NCBI GenBank assembly: GCA_016703965.1
Contig: JADJBB010000004.1
Span: 124,001-188,000 of the forward strand
Length of the DNA: 64,000 nt
Reading direction: 5' to 3'
Origin: Acidobacteriota bacterium
GTDB taxonomy: Bacteria > Acidobacteriota > Blastocatellia > Pyrinomonadales > Pyrinomonadaceae
Both the position numbers and the translations under genes were made by a program. Positions 26,883-35,623 of the stretch are shown here, one piece after another (the first letter of the stretch is position 1; each line of letters opens with the position of its first letter). Below the pieces are notes generated by a model. That model saw only the letters and a list, made by a program, of their open reading frames with translations, ran no database searches and was not told the DNA's origin.

Positions 26883-29069
26883 CTATTCTACTATCTCAAA
26901 TTGGATGAACTGCGTCACCGTCCGTACGTTCGCGCCGCCATCTATCACGTCTACCTGAAGGATGTAGTCACCCGGCGTGAGGCTTTCCCCAAGCTTTATG
27001 CCGCCGACGGCCGAGATCATCTTCGGAGATTCGGCATTCAGCCTTGTGATCGGCTTTTTGCCGGTCTCAAAAACGACATCGCGGCCGCTGTACAGCTTTA
27101 AATTATAGTTCAGAGCTGCCTTCGATCCCGCCATCTTGGCATTGTGGATCTGATACGCGAACCGCAGTACCGAGCCCGCCTTGAAGCGGCGAGCCGAGGT
27201 ATCCCACAATGAATCTCCCGCCCCGGCAGTGTCAGCATCGGGCAGCGAAGCGATCTTTACCCACGTGTCGAACGGAACGTTTTCGAGTGCCATTCCCGAG
27301 AGTGTCAGGTTATTTTTCTTTAGGTCCGGAACCTCGATAAACTGGTTAGCCGAGCCGACGCGTTCGGTCGCAACGTCACGGACTGCAAGACGCACGGAAT
27401 ACGCTCCCGGTTTTTTAATAGGCAGCGAAAATGTGGTGACGAGGCCGCGTTCGATGAATTTCTTGTACTGCTCGTCGTCGAATGTCAGCACGAAATTCTT
27501 CGGGCGTTCGTCCATGATCTTGCCAACGTCATTGAGCGTGATCGCAACGATATCAAAATCCGTTCGAAGCCTTCCGTCGGGAAGTTTTTTGAATGTCAGG
27601 TCGTTCGCATCTACGTTGATCACGGTGCGAACGAAGGCGGCCTGTTTCGCGTCACCGGCAAAGATGGCGTTCATCTTCACATCGATGTCGTTGACCGCAA
27701 AGGGCGATGTCAGTGCACCGATCATCGCATCCGTTACGGACAGCTTCGGCTTTACGATCTGCTCTTCGCTTATCCCAAAGAAACCACTGCGAAAACGCAC
27801 CTGAGCACCTTCGCGTTTAACCTTGACGTCAAACTTATTGTAGCGACTCTGTTTGTCGTTAAAGGTGTCGCTATCCGGCTCGTAGCCGATAAGATAATAG
27901 GACTGATCATTTAGTACACGTCTAATGCCCGTGTTGATGTCGTTTTGATTAAAATAAGCGAGTCCGCCTGTCTCATCCGCTAGATATCGAAGCCCCTGCT
28001 GCGAGTCGTCGATCTTGTTCAACCGCTCGTTCAGCAAGATCGTCGAGGCCTGCACACCGGTTTGACGGCCGAGCTTGCCGAGGTCATCTTCCGCATCGAA
28101 ACCGGGAGCGATGAGGCCCGGAGCGTGAATCGTATAAAACACTACCGAAGCTCGATTCGCAAAATCGATCAGATGCTGCATAGCGGTATAGATGCGAGAA
28201 GATTCCGGGCGGCCACTTCCATCCCGGGTTACAAGGCTTAGGCCGTCTGAAAGCAAGATCACGGACTTACGTCCGGGTAGCTCCCTCATTCCCCGCACAA
28301 TGAAGTTGAGGGCCCCAAGCGTACCGCTGGCAAAGATATTTTCACGAAATTCGTTGAAATTTCTCGCGGCGGAGTCATCGCTTCTCAGACCTTCGGGGGG
28401 ATCGGGATCGATGGTAAGGCTGAACCGTGGGTCGGCATTTACAACAGTCTCGCTCATGCTGGTGCTGAGCGGGTTGAAAAAAGCCAGCGAACCAAGCCCG
28501 CCCGAATTGAACTTCACGCGGTTGATAGCGGCCTGTAGCTGTCGCTTATCTGCGGTAAATTGCTGGAGAGCTCCGACGCCCGCTCCAGTTCGAATGATCG
28601 CGACCAGATCGCCCTCCTGCATCTGTTCGTCAACAAACTTTTTCAAAGCCTCGCGAACCCATACAGTGCTGCCGAAGGATAAAGTCAGATCGTCAACGAC
28701 TAACGCGATCGTCCGCCGAACCTGCTCAGGCCGTATCGGGGCAGACGGAAGCACCACTACAGGGGTTCCGGCCGAGTCTTTTTTCGGATTCTTGCTATCC
28801 ACCGTCCGCATTCCTGGAGTAAACGCAAAATTCGAGATCCTTTGCAGTTTTCCGTTCTCATAGATCTCAACCTCTTCCGGTTTTAGATCGGTGATCGGAT
28901 TTCCCTTTTTGTCGGTGACGCTTACGTCGAGCTGAATGAGGTTAGTTGAGATACGGACGACATCCTTATCATCTTGCGGAGTAGGGCGCACCGTGATCTG
29001 GTTGTTTTGGGCAGAAACGCCGATGGCGAAAAAAAACAGGAGCCCGAATCCTGACAAACGCTTGAACAT
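26883..29069 (-). CDS. Large secreted VWFA-related protein (TIGR03436 type), tandem paralogue
   Basis: A 728-residue exported protein with signal peptide MFKRLSGFGLLFFFAIGVSA. It has the same order of parts as its downstream paralogue: ISTNLIQLDVSVTDKKGNPI, RRTIALVVDDLTLSFGSTVW, GRKSVILLSDGLSLVT, YYLIGYEPDSDTFNDKQSRY, and the C-terminal SANQFIEVPDLKKNNLTLSG block. The start at 29069 has a GGAG RBS nine bases upstream and gives a clean signal peptide; the TTG 15 bp upstream would not. It is divergent from the lytic transglycosylase gene. Role unknown. Confidence 0.88.
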   Translation of the reverse strand: MFKRLSGFGLLFFFAIGVSAQNNQITVRPTPQDDKDVVRISTNLIQLDVSVTDKKGNPITDLKPEEVEIYENGKLQRISNFAFTPGMRTVDSKNPKKDSAGTPVVVLPSAPIRPEQVRRTIALVVDDLTLSFGSTVWVREALKKFVDEQMQEGDLVAIIRTGAGVGALQQFTADKRQLQAAINRVKFNSGGLGSLAFFNPLSTSMSETVVNADPRFSLTIDPDPPEGLRSDDSAARNFNEFRENIFASGTLGALNFIVRGMRELPGRKSVILLSDGLSLVTRDGSGRPESSRIYTAMQHLIDFANRASVVFYTIHAPGLIAPGFDAEDDLGKLGRQTGVQASTILLNERLNKIDDSQQGLRYLADETGGLAYFNQNDINTGIRRVLNDQSYYLIGYEPDSDTFNDKQSRYNKFDVKVKREGAQVRFRSGFFGISEEQIVKPKLSVTDAMIGALTSPFAVNDIDVKMNAIFAGDAKQAAFVRTVINVDANDLTFKKLPDGRLRTDFDIVAITLNDVGKIMDERPKNFVLTFDDEQYKKFIERGLVTTFSLPIKKPGAYSVRLAVRDVATERVGSANQFIEVPDLKKNNLTLSGMALENVPFDTWVKIASLPDADTAGAGDSLWDTSARRFKAGSVLRFAYQIHNAKMAGSKAALNYNLKLYSGRDVVFETGKKPITRLNAESPKMISAVGGIKLGESLTPGDYILQVDVIDGGANVRTVTQFIQFEIVE

Positions 29070-29193
29070 ACGACAAAACTCCAAAACGGCAAGATTTGTT
29101 TGCTATCATAGTATGAATCGCTCTGATTGGGAAGTAATTTTCCGCAGGCATAACAGGTTAAACTCACCGCATCCAAAGGTTTCCGTACGAAAT

Positions 29194-31491
29194 ATGTTTC
29201 AAACTTTTGTAAAACTTAACGTCGCTATTTTGCTGGTCTCGGTCCTATTCATCGTCGGGTGCTCAGCCCAGCAGACCGAGGAGCAGGCTCTGCAGTCGCT
29301 GCGGCAGATGACCAGCACGGGAAAGCTGCCGCCCGAGGATTTTGTTTCAAACCTGGAATCGCGGTTCGCGGGCAAGCACACCGGCGCTCTTGCTAAGCTC
29401 CTTCGGGCGCGGATCAAGCTCGAACAAAACGATTTCGGCGGAGCCGCCGCAGTCTTGAACTCGGACGTTTTTAAGAAACAAACCAAGCTCGCCGACTACG
29501 CCCTTTGGCTCCGCGGCAAGGCTTTACAGTCTGCCGGCAATAATGGTGAAGCTGCGGCCGCATTTGGCGAACTGATCCGAGATCATCCTGACTCAATACG
29601 TTTTCGTGACGCAAAATTGTTGTGGGCGATGTCAGCCATGGCCTCGGGCAAAGCGGTCGAGATCCCGCCAATGCTGATCGATCTGAGTGAAAAAAATGAC
29701 GGCGACGCGTTGCTCGCCACGGCGAAAGCATACGAGGCTCAGAATTCACAGTCAGAGGCTATCAAGTATTTTCGCCGAACGTTCTTCTTCGCCGCCGGAA
29801 GTCCCGCCGCGAAGGAAGCCGAAGCGAAGTTGTCCTCAATGGGCCAGCCGCTGACCCCGCAGAACGCCGAGGAACAGCTCGCCCGGGCCGATAAACTGCT
29901 TGCGGCAAAGTCTTTTGCTGAAGCCGCGGCCGCATACGCGAGTCTCGCATCCGCATTTCCGCAAGCCGTGACGCCGGAGGTTCAGGTCAGGCGAATTACC
30001 GCGGTTTCGAATACGCCGGGAATCGCAGACGGCCTCAATATTCTAAACTCGATTCCAGCATCAGCCGCATCGGAACGGGAGCAGGCATATCGGCAGCTGG
30101 TGCTCGGTTACGCTAAAACCAAACAATGGGTCAAGCTGCGTTCGACCGTCGACGCAATGCGGGCGGCGTTTCCGACCGGCACGCTCGTCGCAAAAACGAT
30201 GATCGACGCCGGTATGGCGGCTCGCGACGGCAAGAATCGCACGGATGAAGCGTACTTTTTCAACACAGCGGTCGCCGCCTATCCAAATGCGGTCGAGGTT
30301 GCGGTTGCTCAGTTCGAGGCCGGTTGGGTTCAGCATGAGAATAATAATTTCGCGTTGTCATCGCAGATGATGGTCGATCACCTCGCGCGTTTTGCTGACA
30401 AAGATACGAGTAATCGCGGCAAAGCCGGCTACTGGGCGGCACGCGATTCCGAACGTGCCGGAAAGACTGCGGACGCCTGTGCTCTTTATGACGGTGTCAT
30501 TTATCGCTATTCCGCAAATTGGTATGGCTATCTGGCGATGAGCAGGCTCTCGGCGATGAAATCACAGGGCAATTGCCGCGACACGACCCCGCCAAATCCA
30601 ACCGTCGCGAAGGCGGTCGCGAACCTCAAAACGGTCACCGTCGCCCCTGAAACCGCCGGCAGCAAGGAGCTTGCTCGGGCCGAGAAAAGCGATGAACTTT
30701 CGATAATCGGGCTATTCGATTGGGCGATCGACGAGCTGAATGAGGCCAAAAAGACCGCCGGCAATAGCCCAAAGATCAATCTCGCCCTTGCCCGCTACTA
30801 TCGCTGGAAAGGCGACAACACTTCAGCCCTGGTCGCGATGCAGAAGAGTTATCCCGATTACGCACAGATGTTCCCAGAGGAAATGGATCGCGAAACATGG
30901 GCTTTCTTTTACCCGCTGATCAACTGGAACGAGATCAAATACTGGGCAGGCGAACGCCGTCTTGATCCGTACCAAGTCGCGGGATTGATCCGGCAGGAAT
31001 CGGTCTTCACGCCGTCTGCCAAATCAGGTGCCAACGCTCACGGGCTGATGCAGCTGCTCGTTCCGACCGCTCAATCGATGGCGCGCAAATACGTTTCGAA
31101 AACGTCGATGGTCACCGCAACCGCACTTTATCAGCCGCCTCTCAATATCGAGCTCGGGACGGCGTACATGCGAGATCAATTAGATAAATTTGGACGCATC
31201 GAATACGTTGCCGTCGCCTACAACGCTGGCCCGGGCCGCGTGCCGCAATGGCGTGCGACGCTGCCCGCTGAAATGGACGAATTCGTCGAGGAGATACCGT
31301 TCAAGGAAACAAAAGCCTACGTCCAGGGCGTCATCCGCAACTCCGCCCAATACCGCCGCCTGTATGACGAGAATGGCAACTTCAAGTCCAATGTCGGAGC
31401 GCGGCCGTTGAGGGGTGAGCTTGAATCCAAACCGCGTGACCAGTTTTTGGCAGAAAATCCTGACGCGGTGATCGAGGCGGACTCGAATTAA
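29194..31491 (+). CDS. slt: Soluble lytic murein transglycosylase-like lipoprotein
   Basis: A 765-residue periplasmic enzyme that cleaves peptidoglycan glycan strands to form 1,6-anhydroMurNAc ends. It starts with a lipoprotein signal (LLVSVLFIVGCSAQ, Cys23), followed by a long superhelical alpha domain with TPR-like repeats (about 30-560), as in Slt70. The C-terminal goose-lysozyme-like domain has the catalytic glutamate in GLIRQESVFTPSAKSGAN (about E601), HGLMQLLVPTAQ and YNAGPGRVPQWR, all diagnostic. The start MFQTFVKLN at 29194 gives the lipoprotein signal; longer frames do not. Transcribed with a methyltransferase 5 bp downstream. Confidence 0.93.
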   Translation: MFQTFVKLNVAILLVSVLFIVGCSAQQTEEQALQSLRQMTSTGKLPPEDFVSNLESRFAGKHTGALAKLLRARIKLEQNDFGGAAAVLNSDVFKKQTKLADYALWLRGKALQSAGNNGEAAAAFGELIRDHPDSIRFRDAKLLWAMSAMASGKAVEIPPMLIDLSEKNDGDALLATAKAYEAQNSQSEAIKYFRRTFFFAAGSPAAKEAEAKLSSMGQPLTPQNAEEQLARADKLLAAKSFAEAAAAYASLASAFPQAVTPEVQVRRITAVSNTPGIADGLNILNSIPASAASEREQAYRQLVLGYAKTKQWVKLRSTVDAMRAAFPTGTLVAKTMIDAGMAARDGKNRTDEAYFFNTAVAAYPNAVEVAVAQFEAGWVQHENNNFALSSQMMVDHLARFADKDTSNRGKAGYWAARDSERAGKTADACALYDGVIYRYSANWYGYLAMSRLSAMKSQGNCRDTTPPNPTVAKAVANLKTVTVAPETAGSKELARAEKSDELSIIGLFDWAIDELNEAKKTAGNSPKINLALARYYRWKGDNTSALVAMQKSYPDYAQMFPEEMDRETWAFFYPLINWNEIKYWAGERRLDPYQVAGLIRQESVFTPSAKSGANAHGLMQLLVPTAQSMARKYVSKTSMVTATALYQPPLNIELGTAYMRDQLDKFGRIEYVAVAYNAGPGRVPQWRATLPAEMDEFVEEIPFKETKAYVQGVIRNSAQYRRLYDENGNFKSNVGARPLRGELESKPRDQFLAENPDAVIEADSN

Positions 31492-31496
31492 GGACC

Positions 31497-32105
31497 ATGG
31501 CCGAATGGGATGGCTACATTCTCACCGATTACCGGTTTGAGTTTTTACCGGGTTCGGTGATCCTGGACGTTGGCTGCGGCTCAGGCCATCAACTCAGCGA
31601 GCTGCAGAACACGGAAGCAAATGCTTTCGGCGTTGATATTGACCAAGATTCTCTGAATGTATGCCGCGAGCGCGGATTAAACATCGCCGCAGGCGAGGCT
31701 GAAAGACTTCCATACCAAGATGAGGCTTTCGACGGGATCCTGTGCAAAGTGGTTCTCTCCTATACTGACGATCGCAAGGCGGTCGCAGAAATAGCCCGCA
31801 CGCTCCGGCCCGGGGCCACTGCCTACATTGTTACGCATGGAGCGGGGTATTACCTGACCTATTTCCTAAAGAACCGCTCCCTCGCAACCCGCTTTTATGG
31901 GCTGCGCTCGCTGGTCAATACGATGTTTTTCTCGTTAACGGGCAAACGTCTGCCCGGCTTCCTGGGCGATACTATTTATCAGTCGGAAAGGCTCTTGTCG
32001 CAGCTCTACACAGCCAACGGGCTCGAGCTAACATCCACTAGTTCGAGCAAAGGCCCGTTCGGATATCCGGTTTTCATTTATCACAAAATAATCCGGAAAC
32101 GCTAA
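31497..32105 (+). CDS. Class I SAM-dependent methyltransferase
   Basis: A 202-residue cytoplasmic protein of the Methyltransf_11 type. Motif I is ILDVGCGSGHQLSEL (22-36), the acidic loop FGVDIDQDSLNVC (about 43-55), then LPYQDEAFDGILCKVVLSY (motif post II) and IARTLRPGATAYIVTHGAGY (motif III). The substrate cannot be told from sequence; the family covers small molecules, quinones and lipids. It lies 5 bp after the transglycosylase stop and is probably co-transcribed with it. Confidence 0.85.
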   Translation: MAEWDGYILTDYRFEFLPGSVILDVGCGSGHQLSELQNTEANAFGVDIDQDSLNVCRERGLNIAAGEAERLPYQDEAFDGILCKVVLSYTDDRKAVAEIARTLRPGATAYIVTHGAGYYLTYFLKNRSLATRFYGLRSLVNTMFFSLTGKRLPGFLGDTIYQSERLLSQLYTANGLELTSTSSSKGPFGYPVFIYHKIIRKR

Positions 32106-32121
32106 GCTCCCAACTGTCCGC

Positions 32122-34341
32122 TTAGCGGGGGAAAAAGGGCAGAGTTCGCACTCGATTCCCGGTCAGCCGAAAATACGCGTTTGCGATCGCCGGAGCGATG
32201 CAGGGAACGCCCGGCTCGCCAATTCCTCCGATGGGCGCATTTGGGTCTGTCGGAATCAGCTCGATAGTCAGGTTTGGCATCTCTCGCAGTTTTATCTTCC
32301 GGGTGTTGTTGAAGTTCCGAACATTTGAGCGGCCTGCCGTAAATGTCACACGCTCCCATAAAGCCGCGTTCAATCCGTGCACGATTCCCCCCTCGATCTG
32401 CGCTTTTACGGCATCGGGGTTTATCGCCCGGCCGCAATCGACCACGCACCAGATGTTATGCAGCTTGATCTGGCCGCTGACAACCGATAGTTCAACCACC
32501 TGGGCAACGATGCTTCCGAAACATTGCGAGAATGCGATGCCTCGAGCCCGGCCATTCGGGACTGGGCCGCCCCAATTCGAAATAGCAGCAACCCGATCAA
32601 GCACGGCGAGGCCGCGCGGAGTATTCAGCAAATGCTGCCGGCGGAATTGATACGGATCCACACCCGCTGCCGCAGCAAGCTCGTCCATCATGCTCTCGAC
32701 CGCAAAGGCATTTATCGAATGCCCGACCGAACGCCAGTAGCCGACCGGGATAGGCGCCGGATGAATGAGGTGCTTAACCAGCCGGGAATTGAATGAATAG
32801 GTAAGGCCGGTAGCGGTCGTCGCCCCCTCGATCGCCTGGCCGTCAACCGATGTAGAGGTTGGGCGGCGTTGAAGCGAGATAGACGGAGAACAGTTTTGGT
32901 AGTACCAGTTCTTTACCATGTTGTGCTGGTCTAGCCCGGCAGTGATACGTATCGCCGCCATGGGCCGATACTGGTCTCGGGAGTAATCTTCTTCACGGGA
33001 CCACATAAACTTGACCGGCCGATTGATAGCAAGGGCAACCTGTATCGCCTGACTGATGAAATCCTGCTCAAATTTACGTCCCAGCCCACCGCCGAGGAAA
33101 GTCGTGTAAACGTCGATCTGCGAGATCGGCAATCCCGTAAGGGCTATCGCTGTGTTAACGCAAAGCGACTGGCTCTGCGTCGGTGCCCATATCTCGCATC
33201 GCCGCGAGCTTCCCTCTCCCGTGATCCTTACCGTACAATTTAGAACCTCCATCGCCGCGTGAGCTTGATAAGGCAGATAATACGTCGCGGTCGTGCGATG
33301 AAGAGAGTACAGTGCATCTCTTTTAACATTACCGACCACCTCTGCGATACGTGTGTCCGCCGTACCATTCGTAAGCATATCTTCAGCCTGAGCGAAGATG
33401 GTGTCCGTATTTAGCTGTTGCGACGAGGGCGGAATATTCCAGGTCGCAGTCACCCGACTAGCGGCCTGCAAAGCGCTCCACGTATCTCCTGCAACTGCCG
33501 CCACTGCATTGACCATTCCCGTGGCCTCAGTTCCGCGGCCTGTTCCGGTTATAACCCGCAGCGGAACAACGGCGATCGCCCCAGAAGGAGTCGATGGAGT
33601 ATTGGCAAGAGTCCCGCCAAAAGTAGGACAATGCTTGACTGCGGCATAGACCATATCCGGCAGACGAACGTCCATGCCGTAGATCGCACTGCCATCGATC
33701 TTCGCAGGAATATCAAATCGAGGTGCGTCGTTGCCGATGTACCGCAATGCGTTATCAGGTACGAGCGTTGGATTTACCGGAACCGGCATCTGCGCTGCGA
33801 GCGAAGCTAATTGACCGTAGGTCAGGACCTGACTATTGACCGTATTCGAAACTTTTCCGTTTGCAGCACTACAGATCGCGGGCGACAGATTCCACATTTG
33901 AGCGGCCGCCGCGATCAACATGTCACGGGCGGTAGCTCCTGCCTTTCTAAGGGGCAGATAATACCCGCGGATGCTGCCGCTTCCAACTGTCATCTGGGAA
34001 TTGTAAAGCGGATTGCCATAGGCTGGAGAAGCCCGGTTTGATTCCACCTTGACCTTTGCCCAATCAACCATCAGATCTTCGGCAAGCAGCATGGCGAGGC
34101 CCGTCATAGTGCCCTGACCCATTTCCGATATTCCGATGGCCATCGTTACCGATTCATCAGTCCCGATCCGCAGCCATGTACCTAATTGGGCGGCTTCAGG
34201 GGCCTCTTTTGGGTTATCGTCCGCAACCTGGGCTTTGGCTGTCTCGCCAAACTTTGTCGTTAGTATAAACGCACCTGCGACCGAAGAAGCAATAAAGCGT
34301 CGGCGGCTGATCAACTGCTGCGAATCATCTTTTTTCGCCAT
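32122..34341 (-). CDS. iorB: Molybdenum hydroxylase large subunit, isoquinoline 1-oxidoreductase beta-like, Tat-exported
   Basis: A 739-residue molybdopterin-cytosine-dinucleotide subunit of the xanthine oxidase family. The N-terminus has a twin-arginine signal (ISRRRFIASSVAGAFILTTK), so the enzyme works in the periplasm. The conserved MoCo regions are visible: TFLGGGLGRKFEQDF (about 400), GYWRSVGHSINAFAVESMMD, and the C-terminal catalytic glutamate region GGIGEPGVPCIAPAIANA. Its 2Fe-2S partner lies 15 bp upstream (34357-34791). It is the diverged paralogue of the gene at 35624-37807. The substrate, an N-heteroaromatic or an aldehyde, is not determined by sequence. Confidence 0.9.
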   Translation of the reverse strand: MAKKDDSQQLISRRRFIASSVAGAFILTTKFGETAKAQVADDNPKEAPEAAQLGTWLRIGTDESVTMAIGISEMGQGTMTGLAMLLAEDLMVDWAKVKVESNRASPAYGNPLYNSQMTVGSGSIRGYYLPLRKAGATARDMLIAAAAQMWNLSPAICSAANGKVSNTVNSQVLTYGQLASLAAQMPVPVNPTLVPDNALRYIGNDAPRFDIPAKIDGSAIYGMDVRLPDMVYAAVKHCPTFGGTLANTPSTPSGAIAVVPLRVITGTGRGTEATGMVNAVAAVAGDTWSALQAASRVTATWNIPPSSQQLNTDTIFAQAEDMLTNGTADTRIAEVVGNVKRDALYSLHRTTATYYLPYQAHAAMEVLNCTVRITGEGSSRRCEIWAPTQSQSLCVNTAIALTGLPISQIDVYTTFLGGGLGRKFEQDFISQAIQVALAINRPVKFMWSREEDYSRDQYRPMAAIRITAGLDQHNMVKNWYYQNCSPSISLQRRPTSTSVDGQAIEGATTATGLTYSFNSRLVKHLIHPAPIPVGYWRSVGHSINAFAVESMMDELAAAAGVDPYQFRRQHLLNTPRGLAVLDRVAAISNWGGPVPNGRARGIAFSQCFGSIVAQVVELSVVSGQIKLHNIWCVVDCGRAINPDAVKAQIEGGIVHGLNAALWERVTFTAGRSNVRNFNNTRKIKLREMPNLTIELIPTDPNAPIGGIGEPGVPCIAPAIANAYFRLTGNRVRTLPFFPR

Positions 34342-34356
34342 GCCAACCTCCGTGAA

Positions 34357-34791
34357 CTAGTCGAGACTTAAGATCGCCGCACGAATTCGCTGAAACGTGC
34401 CGCAGGAACAAATGTTGCTGACCTCGTTTATGATCTCCGATTTCGGGCGGCCGTCATGCAGTTCTCCAACGATCTCCATTATCATTCCGGGCTGACAAAA
34501 GCCGCATTGCGGGACCTGATGTTCGATCCACGCTTGTTGGACCGGATGCGACCGGTCGGCCGACAGCCCTTCGATAGTCGTGATCGTCTTGCCGACTGCC
34601 TCTCCGACATCATAATCGCACGACTTCTGTGCGCGGCCATTGACAAGGACCGTGCAAGCTCCGCAGATCTCACGGCCGCAGCCGTATTTAGTACCGGTTA
34701 GGCCGATAATATCGCGTATAACCCACAGTAATGGCATATCAGAACTAACATTTACCTGATACATCGTGCCGTTAATATTTAAGGTGGCCAT
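34357..34791 (-). CDS. iorA: 2Fe-2S subunit of molybdenum hydroxylase, IorA-like
   Basis: A 144-residue electron-transfer subunit with two [2Fe-2S] clusters. Plant-type cluster: C38, C43, C46, C58 (YGCGREICGACTVLVNG). Second four-helix cluster: C96, C99, C128, C130 (QCGFCQPG and NICSCGTFQRIR). No signal peptide of its own, so it would be carried across the membrane by the Tat signal of its partner. The start MATLNING at 34791 has an AAGGAG RBS. It precedes iorB and is divergent from a second iorA. Confidence 0.92.
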   Translation of the reverse strand: MATLNINGTMYQVNVSSDMPLLWVIRDIIGLTGTKYGCGREICGACTVLVNGRAQKSCDYDVGEAVGKTITTIEGLSADRSHPVQQAWIEHQVPQCGFCQPGMIMEIVGELHDGRPKSEIINEVSNICSCGTFQRIRAAILSLD

Positions 34792-35163
34792 CTTTACTCC
34801 TTTTTTCTCAAAGCACAAACAAATGTGAGGGACGACGGTCTTGAAAATAGCTGATAAGCTCGGACTGACTAGCTAGAAAGCCTGGTCCGACACATCGTAA
34901 GCGTGAGAGGGCTCGTTGTTGAACCGCGTTGAACGATTGACTGAGATATTCATCGTAGCACTAGAGCTGCCAGAAATTCAATCTTAATTTTTGGGAAAGA
35001 AAGCTCGACTTCTTATCGTGCTTTCTTTTCTTTCTTCAACACTCGAAGAGAGAACTTGATCTGACGCTGGATCTCTTTTCTTTTGAAATTCGAGTGGTAT
35101 ACTAACAGCTATATACAGTTACTATCCTTTTGTTTTGATATTCGATCTCTGGAGGAGATTCAA
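34792..35163. other. Divergent spacer between the two ior operons (372 bp)
   Basis: No gene is visible. It must hold two promoters, one for each ior operon. There is an imperfect A/G-rich hairpin at about 34998-35037 (AAAGAAAGC ... GCTTTCTTT with a pyrimidine-rich tail on the plus strand) and an A/T-rich segment (TGGTATACTAACAGC, about 35094-35108) that could be a -10 element for the plus-strand operon. No palindromic operator stands out. Confidence 0.45.
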
Positions 35164-35622
35164 ATGGCCAAGCTCAGCGTAAATCGTAAGCAATACGAGG
35201 TCGACGCAGATCCAAGCACGCTAATGCTCTGGGTCCTGCGGGACGAGATCGGACTGACGGGGACAAAGTTCGGCTGCGGGATCGCACAATGCGGTGCCTG
35301 CACTATTCACGTGGACGGTGAGGCAAAACGCTCGTGTGTGACGCCGTTGAGCTCTGTAATTGGCAAAGAGATCACTACGATCGAAGGCCTCTCGACCGAC
35401 CTGAGCCATCCGCTGCAGAAAGCCTGGATCGCCGAGGACGTTCCGCAGTGCGGCTATTGCCAATCGGGCCAGATAATGGCTGCGGCGGTCCTTCTCAAGA
35501 ACAATAAAAAGCCGACCGACGCCGATATCGAACAGGCAATGGCGGGCATCATCTGCCGCTGCGGCACCTATAACCGTATCAAAGAGGCAATTAAACAGGC
35601 CGCTATTAATGGAGGTAAATGA
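35164..35622 (+). CDS. iorA: 2Fe-2S subunit of molybdenum hydroxylase, IorA-like (second copy)
   Basis: A 152-residue protein with cluster ligands C38, C43, C46, C58 (FGCGIAQCGACTIHVDG) and C96, C99, C131, C133 (QCGYCQSGQ and IICRCGTYNRIK). The start at 35164 is preceded by a strong GGAGGAG RBS; the longer frame contains the promoter region. It is about 50% identical by eye to the divergent copy at 34357-34791. It overlaps or abuts the iorB gene at 35624 and is the first gene of a six-gene plus-strand operon. Confidence 0.93.
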   Translation: MAKLSVNRKQYEVDADPSTLMLWVLRDEIGLTGTKFGCGIAQCGACTIHVDGEAKRSCVTPLSSVIGKEITTIEGLSTDLSHPLQKAWIAEDVPQCGYCQSGQIMAAAVLLKNNKKPTDADIEQAMAGIICRCGTYNRIKEAIKQAAINGGK

Positions 35623-35623
35623 G

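Noticed and set aside
29085..29193. Long plus-strand open frame extending the lytic transglycosylase upstream to 28936
   Set aside because: It runs antisense into the VWFA gene, and the ATG at 29194 gives a proper lipoprotein signal.
34997..35037. A/G-rich hairpin with pyrimidine tail, possible terminator or attenuator before iorA
   Set aside because: The stem is A/T-rich and imperfect, and no leader or second signal supports it.
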